From XYA12-FULL-58-9 sp001798605 (GTDB lineage: Bacteria; Myxococcota; XYA12-FULL-58-9), in contig DAINMX010000191.1 of assembly GCA_036736205.1 (NCBI GenBank), positions 1 through 13,194 of the forward strand: DNA of 13,194 bases. Direction: 5' to 3'. Made by a program: the position numbers and the translations under genes. The notes under the pieces were generated by a model. The model was not told where the DNA came from. It was given only the letters and a program-made list of their open reading frames with translations, and searched no databases. Below, one piece after another: positions 5,922 to 13,194 of this stretch. The stretch's first letter is position 1; the number at the start of each line of letters is the position of its first letter.

Positions 5922-8177
5922 TCACTCTTTTTGCTTTTTGGTGGCTTCAATTTCCTCGACGAGAGAGCGCGCTTTCTGATGATGCGGTGCCCGACGCAAC
6001 ACCCGTTCGAGGTGTATCCGGGCGCGATCTCCCATGCCTCTGGAAGCCAACAATCGCGCGACCTCGATGTTGGCCGCGATATTCCCGGGGTCGATGCGCA
6101 GTGCCTCCTTGAGAAAGGAAAACGCCTCGCGATAGCCGGCAGCCGGATCCTTTTGATGCAGCAATATGACAGCTTGGGCCATGGCAACTCTGTAGGTGGG
6201 CTCCGCCGGGTTGCCCTTCAGTGCCGCTTCAAACTGCACCCGCGCACCTCGCGCATCGAGAAGATCGAGAAGTCGCACGCCCTCCTTGTAGGATTGCTCA
6301 GCCTCATAAAAGGCCTCGCGTCTCTGTGGGGTCGGCCCGGACTCGCCAACACTTGGCGCCGACAGCGACAGCGACGCATCGTAGGCACAGCGCCCGTCCG
6401 GATCGACGAGGGCAGCGCGAGCCTGGGTCAGAAGATCACCGATGTCGCGGGTTCGCTTGATGGCATCATGGGGAAGTCCAGGCCGTCTGCCATCTGACTT
6501 GACTGTGTCGATTGCATCTTTGTATGCGGCTTCGATCTCGTCGGTAGAGGCAGACCGCGAGATCTTCAAAATCTCGTAGTGGTCTTTGCCTTTGATGCGC
6601 AGTAGTTCTTGGGCAATGCGCTCGGAGATTTCCATGAGGGTGCGATAGTCCACCGGCTCCGCTTCGCGCGAGGCCTGCTTACGCTCGACGATTGGCGCGG
6701 GATCCCCAGGAGTGACAGACGGTCGGATCATGTCCGTAACCATAAGAACATAAAGAGCCTGGGCGATCTCGATGGCGCGACTGTCATCACTGCTTAGGGC
6801 ATCGAAGAAAGTGGTTTTGCCGTTGAGCAGACTGACCACAGAGAGCTCGCGCAGATGGGCACCAAACTGTTCGAACTGCACCGCGAAGAGATCGGCCGTT
6901 ACAATATATCGATCCCGAAGGCGCGAGAAGAACGTCATCAACGCGCCGAGCTCATAGTGCTCATGGACGCCGCGCCAGATCACCGGTAGAGGCGATACTT
7001 CATTGAGCAGATCCTCTTCGCCAAAGGCGGTGTCATCGCAGAACTCAAACTTGCCCTCCCGCCATGCAAAGGTATTGACGATCTTCTCCTCCGTTTGCGC
7101 CGCCAACGCCTCAAGAAGCTCACTGCTTTGCAAAGCCCCCATCTCCACCAGTGCCTCACCCAAGCGGAGCTGGTGCTCAAGTGCGTGGTTCTGACCCTTG
7201 TGGTATTGCGCCTCGGTGATGCGCCCTGCCTCTCGCAACAACACCCCGAGACTCTCGGAGAGTTGATCCGAGTCGACCCGCACCGGCACTCCACCCCAGA
7301 AATAGACTGTTCGAGACAGTCCTTTGCGTTTGAGGCAGAGCTTGCCCGAGTAGGTGCCCACATAGAGCTCGAACATCAATCGTGGCAATGGCGTCTCTGC
7401 CAAGGAGCCAAAACGAGGAATGCTGGGTGGCAAACCACCACTTCCAGGGATGCGGCGCGGCTTCGCACGAACCGCCCTTTTGTCGTCAACCTCGATCTCC
7501 ACCGCGGCTTGTAACCCGTCGGCTGCGGGAAGCGGAAGTGGAAGCGGAAGTGGTATCGGCGCCGTGTCGGTGATCGCTGCGGGTCGGACCCTTTCCCCGT
7601 CTGGCGATCGCACGAGCGCTGGTACCATTGGCTGCGGTGGTTGGGTGGGTACGTCGACCTTGAGCGTGGCCGCCAAGCCTCTTGCACCAAGCGGGGATGG
7701 AGCCCCGGCACCCAACTCAAGAGAGGCAAAGGAGAGCTCTTCGTCGCTCCCCAGGATCGCCGACGGCGGCGGCACGGAAAAATCCGTTGGGTCCGTCGCC
7801 GTATCGCTACTCCCACCAGCCACCGCTAGGTTCCAACCGACGAGCAGCTCTTCGAGGGCGCCGTAACTAAACGGACGCTCCAACACGCCATCACAACGGA
7901 GTCCGTCGAGCTCTGTGACAGCGGCGGCATTGGGACGAAACATGACCAGGCGCACGTCGGTGCTGTGCTCACGGATTTGTCGACACAACTGACAACCACT
8001 CAGACCGGAGAGCTCGGTGTCACAAACAACCACCTCGGGAGTCGTTTCGAAAAACCGAGCAAGAGCGTCACCACCATCGTTTGTCGCCTCGACGACAAAC
8101 CCGTGCCGGGTGAGCACTGTGGTCATCAACTGGAGCGACGGTATGTCGCTGTCTGCCAGAAGGATACGGCAAGCCAT
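5922..8177 (-). CDS. Multidomain regulator: atypical receiver, DUF4388/PATAN-like, J-like domain, TPRs
   Basis: This encodes a 751-residue cytoplasmic protein with no signal peptide or transmembrane helix. Residues 3-114 are a response-regulator receiver with acidic pocket D9/S10/D11 and phospho-acceptor D53. The usual switch Thr is replaced by R81 and the usual Lys by R101 (ERPFSY). Residues 116-250 are a Pro-rich, probably disordered linker that includes PLPLPLPLP. Residues 256-385 resemble the DUF4388/PATAN module (begins FELYVGTYSGKL), and 386-480 may be a second related module. Residues 532-602 align with a J-domain (begins DHYEILKISRSAS; ends with DPDGRCAYD), but the HPD position reads K570-S571-D572. 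TPRs fill 622-745. The ATG at 8177 has an AGGATAGG sequence upstream. Such combinations are typical of deltaproteobacterial signalling proteins. The TPR and PATAN-like parts suggest a protein-interaction output rather than DNA binding. The partner kinase is not in view. Confidence 0.88.
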   Translation of the reverse strand: MACRILLADSDIPSLQLMTTVLTRHGFVVEATNDGGDALARFFETTPEVVVCDTELSGLSGCQLCRQIREHSTDVRLVMFRPNAAAVTELDGLRCDGVLERPFSYGALEELLVGWNLAVAGGSSDTATDPTDFSVPPPSAILGSDEELSFASLELGAGAPSPLGARGLAATLKVDVPTQPPQPMVPALVRSPDGERVRPAAITDTAPIPLPLPLPLPAADGLQAAVEIEVDDKRAVRAKPRRIPGSGGLPPSIPRFGSLAETPLPRLMFELYVGTYSGKLCLKRKGLSRTVYFWGGVPVRVDSDQLSESLGVLLREAGRITEAQYHKGQNHALEHQLRLGEALVEMGALQSSELLEALAAQTEEKIVNTFAWREGKFEFCDDTAFGEEDLLNEVSPLPVIWRGVHEHYELGALMTFFSRLRDRYIVTADLFAVQFEQFGAHLRELSVVSLLNGKTTFFDALSSDDSRAIEIAQALYVLMVTDMIRPSVTPGDPAPIVERKQASREAEPVDYRTLMEISERIAQELLRIKGKDHYEILKISRSASTDEIEAAYKDAIDTVKSDGRRPGLPHDAIKRTRDIGDLLTQARAALVDPDGRCAYDASLSLSAPSVGESGPTPQRREAFYEAEQSYKEGVRLLDLLDARGARVQFEAALKGNPAEPTYRVAMAQAVILLHQKDPAAGYREAFSFLKEALRIDPGNIAANIEVARLLASRGMGDRARIHLERVLRRAPHHQKARSLVEEIEATKKQKE

Positions 8178-8312
8178 CCGGTTGCCTATCCTAGTTCATC
8201 TCAGCACCCGAGCCTAGGAACCTTGAGAGAGATATAGAGCAGCCAGAGCGCAGCGCAAACAGCGCCGAACGATCCCTTGCTGCCATCTGGGAAATGGGTT
8301 TGTATCCTGGCC
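8178..8312. promoter_or_regulatory. Divergent intergenic region between regulator and phosphoesterase genes
   Basis: These 135 bases lie between divergent genes. On the minus strand a possible promoter for the regulator is TTGCGC (8258-8253) and TATATC (8236-8231) with a 16-base spacer, a moderate match that would leave a leader of about 47 bases. No convincing plus-strand promoter was found. The exact left limit of the phosphoesterase gene is uncertain, because an in-frame TTG at 8277 could also be its start. Confidence 0.3.
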
Positions 8313-9902
8313 ATGCCTCCGAGCTCTTCGCCAGATTTTGTGGTGCTCAGTGACCTTCACCTCGGGGAGGGACTCAGCAGCTCTCCGCGGCGCTTCTCGC
8401 CCATGGAGGATTTTTTCTATGATGGCGAGCTTTGCCGACTCTTGCAGCACCTGCAACGGGAGTACCTGCCCACGGAGCTTGTGCTCGTCCTCAATGGCGA
8501 TGTCTTTGATTTCCTGACGGTCACACGCACACCCAGTCCCAGGCGCGCAGAAGAGCTGGGTTTCAACGTATCCAATGCCGAGCGGCGCTTCGGGCTCAAT
8601 CCCACCGCGAGCAAATCAGTATACAAGCTCGACCACATCATCGATGGCCACTTGGAGTTCTTCTCCGGTTTCGCCAAGTTCCTCGCGGCAGGTTACACCG
8701 TCGTGTTGTTGCGTGGAAATCACGACCTTGAGCTGCACTTTGAGGAGGTTCGTGGGCGTCTGTATGAACGACTCTCTGCCATAGAGGGTGGCCCCACCCC
8801 CGACCAACTACGGGAGCGTTTGCGCTACCACGAATGGTTCTTCCTGGTGCCAGGGCGCGTCTACATTGAGCACGGCAACCAATACGAGGCATCCAACAGC
8901 ATTCGCTATCCTTTGCGGCCAATCTTGCCCGAACGGCGCAATCGCAGGGAAGGAGAGCCGATTCTCGATTATCCACTGGGCTCGTTCTTCGTTCGATACT
9001 TCTACAACTCGATCCATCGCATCAACCCTCACACTCCCAAGGTCATCTCCTTCGAGCAGTATCTCGAGTTTTTACGCCGCCACAACGTCCTCGATCTGTT
9101 GCGCATCGCCCACGACCACGGACCGTTTTTCACCCGAGCCATCAGTCCAGGGCCACAAACAGGCACCTCCGGCCCATCATCTGAAAACGACGCGCGTCAG
9201 GAAGTGGCTTTCGACGAGCTCGAAAAGGAATCTGACGAGCACGATTTTCACCGCGAGCTCAATGAGCTCAAGATTCACCCGCTCGCGGCCTCTAAGGCGG
9301 CACTGGCCAAACAGATGGCCAAACCGGTGCTGCGTCGCATCGCGTGGATCTCAGGCCTCACCTTGTTGACTCTCTATGCCTGGCTGTTGATCTTCAACCT
9401 CATCCAAACGCCCTGGATCGCCGAAAGCGTGTTCGCCAAAGCCAGCCTCCTGGTGGTGTTTGCCATGGCCACCTTTGTCGGGTTGTTCTGGTTTGGTAAT
9501 CACGTCGCCCGAAGCATGCACCGCCGAACGGACGAGACCGTGGAGCTCTGCGCCGATCGGGCTGGTAAGATCGCCGAGCTCACCGGCGTCAAGCTGGTAC
9601 TTATGGGGCACACCCACGTCGTCGACATCAGAGAGCTTGCCGACGGCAAAGCCATTTACGCCAACGGTGGCACCTGGACCGCAGTCGACAACCCCTGGGA
9701 CCGCCTGCACCCCGCCGCCAGGCGTTTCACTTTTCTGCGCGTGCGAGGCAACGACGTCGATGTCTGCCGATGGAACGACGACGCCGGTCGCATCGACCCG
9801 GTGCCCCTCTTCAATCTACCCGAGGACCGCGACCTCGTCCCGGGCGCACTGGGTGAACTCACTTCGAAAACAATCCCGCAGAAAAGCCTGCCACCGAACT
9901 AG
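8313..9902 (+). CDS. Calcineurin-like metallophosphoesterase with transmembrane hairpin insertion
   Basis: This encodes 529 residues from the ATG at 8313. That start places the first metal motif close to the N-terminus, as is usual; a TTG at 8277 would add 12 residues. Metal-site motifs in order are SDLHLG (D14, H16), NGDVFDF (D63), RGNHD (N136, H137), EHGNQYE (H187) and MGHTHV (H433, H435). These make a full two-metal calcineurin-like site of the kind found in LpxH-type hydrolases and related phosphoesterases. Between the fourth and fifth motifs lies an insert of about 240 residues with two hydrophobic helices (about 344-364 and 377-396) after a charged, helical stretch. No signal peptide precedes the enzyme, so it is expected to be an inner-membrane protein with its active site in the cytoplasm. 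The substrate is unknown; a lipid-linked pyrophosphate is one possibility. The FKBP lipoprotein gene follows after 67 bases with no clear terminator or promoter. Confidence 0.88.
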   Translation: MPPSSSPDFVVLSDLHLGEGLSSSPRRFSPMEDFFYDGELCRLLQHLQREYLPTELVLVLNGDVFDFLTVTRTPSPRRAEELGFNVSNAERRFGLNPTASKSVYKLDHIIDGHLEFFSGFAKFLAAGYTVVLLRGNHDLELHFEEVRGRLYERLSAIEGGPTPDQLRERLRYHEWFFLVPGRVYIEHGNQYEASNSIRYPLRPILPERRNRREGEPILDYPLGSFFVRYFYNSIHRINPHTPKVISFEQYLEFLRRHNVLDLLRIAHDHGPFFTRAISPGPQTGTSGPSSENDARQEVAFDELEKESDEHDFHRELNELKIHPLAASKAALAKQMAKPVLRRIAWISGLTLLTLYAWLLIFNLIQTPWIAESVFAKASLLVVFAMATFVGLFWFGNHVARSMHRRTDETVELCADRAGKIAELTGVKLVLMGHTHVVDIRELADGKAIYANGGTWTAVDNPWDRLHPAARRFTFLRVRGNDVDVCRWNDDAGRIDPVPLFNLPEDRDLVPGALGELTSKTIPQKSLPPN

Positions 9903-9969
9903 AAATAACGCCGCGGGACCGAGCGTTGGACTCTTGGCTCGCCACCGCCTTACCTGTAAAGTGCGCACC

Positions 9970-10890
9970 ATGAAAATCACAGCCACACTGATTCCTTTGT
10001 TCCTCATCGCCTGCGCCACCACGGAGAGCGACGACAACGCGAACGAGAACAAATCCCAATCCACCTCAGCAAATGTATCCACGCCAGCGAAGGCGGCGAC
10101 GCCTGCCCAGCCTGCAGCCGATCCGGCCGCCGAAGCGGAGGCTGCGCGCATGGCCGCTGAGATAGCCAATCCACCTGGCGACGCGAAAACCACCGACTCG
10201 GGCTTGGTCTATCATGTCGTCGCGGCGGGCACTGGCACCGAACATCCCAAAGCCACTGACACCGTCGAGGTGCATTATTCCGGTTGGACTCTCGATGGCA
10301 AAATGTTCGACAGCTCGGTCAAGCGGGGCACCCCTGCAACGTTCCCACTTACGGGCGTCATTCGCGGCTGGACCGAGGGTGTGCAGTTGATGGTCGAAGG
10401 CGAAAAGGCACGCTTCTGGATCCCAGCCGAGCTCGCTTACGGCGAAACGGCCCGGCGCCCAGGAGCCCCCTCAGGCAAGCTCGTCTTCGACATCGAATTG
10501 CTACGCGTCATCCGGCCTCCGGAGACGCCCAAAGATGTTGCCGCAGCACCGAAGAACGCCAAGAAGACGGCCTCGGGACTCGCCTACCGCGTGCTGCAGC
10601 CTGGCAAGGGCGAGCGCAAACCGAAAGCCACTGAAACTGTCGAAGTGCACTACTCGGGTTGGACCAAGGACGGAAAAATGTTTGACAGCTCGGTACAGCG
10701 CGGCCGCCCAGCCAAGTTCCCCCTCAATGGTGTCATCAAAGGTTGGACTGAAGGGGTGCAGCTCATGGCCGAAGGCGAAAAAACTCGCTTCTGGATCCCA
10801 GCCGAGCTCGCCTACGGCGAAACGCCACAACGCCCCGGTGCCCCATCGGGTATGCTCGTGTTCGACATCGAGCTCCTCAGCATCCAATAG
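9970..10890 (+). CDS. Lipoprotein with two tandem FKBP-type prolyl isomerase domains
   Basis: This encodes a 306-residue lipoprotein starting at the ATG at 9970; the same frame is open further upstream but overlaps the phosphoesterase gene. Residues 1-14 are a short signal with lipobox LIAC, so C15 is lipidated. Residues 16-70 are a Thr/Ala/Pro-rich linker. Two FKBP domains follow at 73-180 and 198-305. Active-site residues known from FKBP12 are all present in both: Y103/Y228, F113/F238, D114/D239, F125/F250, V130/V255, I131/I256, W134/W259, Y157/Y282 and F173/F298. Both domains are therefore expected to catalyse cis-trans isomerisation of X-Pro bonds, probably in the periplasm. By direct comparison the domains are about 77% identical. 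The helical dimerisation domain of Mip/FkpA proteins is absent, and the second FKBP domain may stand in for dimerisation. srkA follows after 17 bases and is likely co-transcribed. No strong ribosome binding site is visible. Confidence 0.92.
   Translation: MKITATLIPLFLIACATTESDDNANENKSQSTSANVSTPAKAATPAQPAADPAAEAEAARMAAEIANPPGDAKTTDSGLVYHVVAAGTGTEHPKATDTVEVHYSGWTLDGKMFDSSVKRGTPATFPLTGVIRGWTEGVQLMVEGEKARFWIPAELAYGETARRPGAPSGKLVFDIELLRVIRPPETPKDVAAAPKNAKKTASGLAYRVLQPGKGERKPKATETVEVHYSGWTKDGKMFDSSVQRGRPAKFPLNGVIKGWTEGVQLMAEGEKTRFWIPAELAYGETPQRPGAPSGMLVFDIELLSIQ
10186..10884 (+). repeat. Internal duplication of the FKBP domain (375-bp period)
   Basis: Residues 73-180 (10186-10509) and 198-305 (10561-10884) of the FKBP lipoprotein align without gaps at a 125-residue offset, with 83 of 108 positions identical by hand count. 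The core from the conserved Pro to the end of the domain differs at about 12 of 86 positions. Many third codon positions also differ between the copies. Confidence 0.9.
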
Positions 10891-10907
10891 GTCAAACACC
10901 ATCCATC

Positions 10908-11930
10908 GTGTGCAACCGCAAACCCACAGCCGGTGTGGCCATAGCCGCCGACGACTTGGCCAAGAGCTTCTTCTCCCTCACCCCCGAGAGCGTCCTCGAT
11001 GCCGTCGAACAGTCGGGACACCGCACCACAGGTTTGTGTTACGCCCTCAATTCCCTGGAGAACCGCGTCTATGAAGTCGAGCTCGACGGTGGCGAACGCA
11101 GGGTCGGCAAATTCTATCGACCGGGCCGCTGGAGCAAGAAGGCCATAGGTGAAGAGCACGCCCTTCTCGCCGCGCTTGCGGCCGACGAGATCCCAGCGGT
11201 TGCACCCATTCCATTTCCCGATGGAGAAACATTGCACGCCACCGGAGATGGCATTCTCTTCACGCTGTTTCCCCGTTGCGCCGGCCGCAACCCCGATGAG
11301 CTCGGCGACGAGGATTACCGCGCCATCGGACGTTACTTGGCGCGGGTCCACAACATTGCGGCGAAGCGTGGCAGCGAGCACCGATCTCACATCCTCCCGT
11401 CCACCTATGGCACCGAGGCGTTGGGTTTGATCCTCGAGCGTGGAGTCATCCCATCGACACTGGAGCAGAGCTACACGAGCGTGGTGCAGCAGATCGTTAC
11501 GATCGGTGAGCAGCTGTTCGCCGGTGTGGAAAAGATTCCCATTCATGGCGATTGTCACAAGGGCAATCTATTGCGGCGACCCGAGGGTTTCTTCATTCTC
11601 GACTTTGACGACATGGGCATCGGCGTGCCGGTGCAAGACCTGTGGTTGCTTCTTCCCGGGCGTCGTGACACCAGCAAGGAAGAGATCGACGCTTTCATCG
11701 AAGGCTATGAGATTTTTCGTTCCTTTGACTCGAGCAGCTTGCGTCTCATCGAGGTGCTGCGCGCCCTGAGGTACGTCCGCTACGCTGCCTGGATCACCTG
11801 CCGCTGGGATGACCCATCGTTTCCCCGTGCCTTCCCGCACTTCGGCAGCGAGCAGTACTGGCACGGTCAAATTATGGACCTGCACGAACAGCTCGAGCTC
11901 ATACAAAAGTCACAAACACCGGTGTGGTGA
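10908..11930 (+). CDS. srkA: Stress response kinase A (YihE/SrkA family)
   Basis: This encodes 340 residues, close to the length of E. coli SrkA (about 328). The start is a GTG at 10908, 17 bases after the FKBP gene. Another in-frame GTG at 10935 is possible, and neither has a strong ribosome binding site. The fold is that of aminoglycoside phosphotransferase/choline kinase-like proteins. SrkA hallmarks seen are LNSLENRVYEV (48-58), KFYRPGRW (68-75, with K68 as the probable ATP-binding Lys), HGDCHKGN (213-220, with D215 as catalytic Asp and N220), LDFDD (231-235, metal binding) and VQDLWLLLPG (242-251). In E. coli SrkA is a Ser/Thr protein kinase that protects against stress-induced death and is regulated by Cpx. 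Here it sits between an envelope prolyl isomerase gene and a radical SAM gene that starts 10 bases later, which suggests one operon. Confidence in the family is high; the substrates are unknown. Confidence 0.95.
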   Translation: MCNRKPTAGVAIAADDLAKSFFSLTPESVLDAVEQSGHRTTGLCYALNSLENRVYEVELDGGERRVGKFYRPGRWSKKAIGEEHALLAALAADEIPAVAPIPFPDGETLHATGDGILFTLFPRCAGRNPDELGDEDYRAIGRYLARVHNIAAKRGSEHRSHILPSTYGTEALGLILERGVIPSTLEQSYTSVVQQIVTIGEQLFAGVEKIPIHGDCHKGNLLRRPEGFFILDFDDMGIGVPVQDLWLLLPGRRDTSKEEIDAFIEGYEIFRSFDSSSLRLIEVLRALRYVRYAAWITCRWDDPSFPRAFPHFGSEQYWHGQIMDLHEQLELIQKSQTPVW

Positions 11931-11940
11931 TTGCTCGCTG

Positions 11941-13194
11941 ATGGCGAACCTGGTCATCACCAACGGCTGCAACTTGAGCTGCCCATTTTGTTTCGCAACG
12001 GAGTACCGCTGCCACCCCGCTCATGCGACAACGCTATCATTGTGCGATCTGCAACAACGAATGGCGTTCGTCGGCACAGACACCACGCGGTTCTGCGGCG
12101 GCGAGCCCACCCTACACCCTGAATTCTCCGAGATGCTCGAGCTCGCAATCGATCGCCCCGGAGGACGGGCCTTTGTCATGACCAACGGCCTATGGCCGGC
12201 AGCGGTGCGCGACTGTTTGCTTGGTTTGTCACGGACGGCGCGACAGCGCATTACTTTCCTGTTCAACGTCCTTGCCCCCTCCATGTACACCACGGCACAG
12301 AGGTCAATCCTCGAGGATTCCCTCACCGCCGTTCTTCCTGAAACCGTGACTCTCGGCATTACCCTGTACCAACACGACACTGACTGCACCTATCTTCTCG
12401 AGCTCGCAGAGCGATTCAACATCGGTAGCTTGCGCTACAGCGTCGCCGCCCCCAATATCACCGATCCCACCACCTGGTTGCTCGAGCCACAAAGAGACTT
12501 TCCCCTCTTGGCGCAAACCGTCACGCGATTGTTGCACGACGCTCGAAACCTCGGCATTCGCGTCCAGTCCGACTGCGGCTACCTGCCACCCTGCGTATTC
12601 GACGCAGAGCAGCTCGAAGAGATAGGCCACCATGAGGCCGTCACCTTCCGTTGCCACGGACCACTCGACATCGGTCCCGATGGTTGGGCATGGCGTTGTT
12701 ACGGCCTCTTCGCCCTCACGCGAGCTCACATCGCCGACTACGCAACAATCGACCAATTACAGACCGACATGGACGCTCGCACCGAGTTCTTGGGGAACCA
12801 CGACCTGTTCATCGAGTGCAATGCCTGCGCCCATCGACGGGACGGCAACTGCGGCGGCGGCTGCTATGCCTTCCGAGTTGTCGGCTCTATGATCCGGCGT
12901 GCCCACCGTCGTGGCTTCGACATCACCGACGACAAACAACTCTCGGCCTCCAGGGCCCACATCGATCGGGACACCTTGGCCTTCTTCGAACACGATGGCC
13001 GCGCCAAATGGATGCTGAAGGAAGACGACACCTGGACTCGCCTGCACTTGACCGCCATCGAAGAGCAGGTTCTCGCAGCATGCAATGGTTCGCAAACGGT
13101 CGCCGAAGTCGCCGCATCGCTCACAACCTCCCGAACCTCCGGAGCGTCCCGAACCTCCGGAGAGTCCCGAATACCCTCAACGTCCCGAACGTCC
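11941..13194 (+). CDS. Radical SAM/SPASM-like enzyme with PqqD-like C-terminal segment, partial
   Basis: This frame is open for 418 codons from the ATG at 11941 to the right edge, so the end is missing. The radical SAM motif CNLSCPFC (C10, C14, C17) binds the 4Fe-4S cluster that cleaves S-adenosylmethionine. GGEP (53-56) is the usual SAM-contact motif. A later Cys-rich half resembles SPASM domains, which hold extra clusters: C238 and C253 flank a GPDG turn, then come C293, C296, C304 and C308 (CxxC, seven residues, CxxxC). C212 and C218 may also contribute. Residues 364-394 (begins TWTRLHLTAIEEQ, then CNGSQTVAEVAASL) look like a PqqD/RRE-type winged helix, the part that binds leader peptides in many peptide-modifying systems. 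From 397 a Ser/Arg/Thr repeat begins. The start lies 10 bases after the srkA stop with no strong ribosome binding site. A peptide or protein maturase is the best guess. No precursor peptide is in view. Confidence 0.85.
   Translation, partial: MANLVITNGCNLSCPFCFATEYRCHPAHATTLSLCDLQQRMAFVGTDTTRFCGGEPTLHPEFSEMLELAIDRPGGRAFVMTNGLWPAAVRDCLLGLSRTARQRITFLFNVLAPSMYTTAQRSILEDSLTAVLPETVTLGITLYQHDTDCTYLLELAERFNIGSLRYSVAAPNITDPTTWLLEPQRDFPLLAQTVTRLLHDARNLGIRVQSDCGYLPPCVFDAEQLEEIGHHEAVTFRCHGPLDIGPDGWAWRCYGLFALTRAHIADYATIDQLQTDMDARTEFLGNHDLFIECNACAHRRDGNCGGGCYAFRVVGSMIRRAHRRGFDITDDKQLSASRAHIDRDTLAFFEHDGRAKWMLKEDDTWTRLHLTAIEEQVLAACNGSQTVAEVAASLTTSRTSGASRTSGESRIPSTSRTS
13129..13194 (+). repeat. 18-bp tandem repeats at the end of the radical SAM gene
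   Basis: Units beginning tcccga recur every 18 bases at 13129, 13147, 13165 and 13183. The first two are almost identical, the third is diverged, and the fourth is cut by the window edge. They are read in frame as SRTSGA, SRTSGE, SRIPST and SRTS. This is a low-complexity tail after the PqqD-like segment. The true number of units is unknown. Confidence 0.85.

Noticed and set aside
9903..9969. Promoter or terminator in the 67-base gap before the FKBP lipoprotein gene
   Set aside because: TTGGAC at 9926 and TTACCT 18 bases later are poor matches and would leave only a very short leader. The short cgagc/gctcg stem has no T-run. Neither is convincing.
9460..9969. Upstream extension of the FKBP protein to a start at 9460
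   Set aside because: This would overlap the phosphoesterase gene across its last metal motif and would bury the lipoprotein signal. The ATG at 9970 followed by a lipobox is clearly the real start.
12304..13124. Several minus-strand frames of 64 to 150 codons at the right end
   Set aside because: They are opposite the radical SAM gene, whose Cys motifs and 418-codon open frame explain this stretch.

Overview
The window reads as gene-dense, GC-rich chromosome from a Gram-negative bacterium with many lipoproteins. The mix (a receiver protein with DUF4388/PATAN-, J- and TPR-like parts, two COG3379-type AlkP-superfamily enzymes, TPR and FKBP lipoproteins, an SrkA kinase) best fits a deltaproteobacterial or Myxococcota-like lineage. 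That placement is inference from gene content, not from a marker gene. No tRNA, rRNA, CRISPR array, insertion sequence or phage gene was seen, and no gene-free stretch exceeds about 140 bases.

Region 1 (1-5320, minus strand) is a tight four-gene operon. In transcription order it holds: a membrane-anchored AlkP-superfamily phosphohydrolase (3041-5320); a second, exported paralogue (933-3044) that starts inside the stop codon of the first (ATGA); a 66-residue ribbon-helix-helix-like protein (743-943) that overlaps the second enzyme; and a two-helix membrane protein (1-720, running off the left edge) with the layout of the EMC3/TMCO1/YidC superfamily plus an extracytoplasmic domain. A TPR-like lipoprotein (5403-5885) diverges from the operon across an 82-base gap. 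The lipoprotein and the small ribbon-helix-helix-like protein end in the same short motif, LxxLGY(I/L)x.

Region 2 (5922-8177, minus) is one large signalling or scaffold protein: an atypical receiver, a Pro-rich linker, DUF4388/PATAN-like modules, a J-like domain without HPD, and TPRs.

Region 3 (8313-13194, plus) is a co-directional run: a calcineurin-like phosphoesterase with a transmembrane hairpin inside its catalytic domain, a lipoprotein with two tandem FKBP prolyl isomerase domains, an SrkA-type stress kinase, and a radical SAM/SPASM enzyme with a PqqD-like C-terminal segment that is cut by the right edge. The FKBP-srkA pairing recalls E. coli, where srkA lies next to dsbA, so an envelope protein-folding or stress theme is plausible. 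The two edge-truncated genes (1-720 and 11941-13194) were translated by hand from the sequence.
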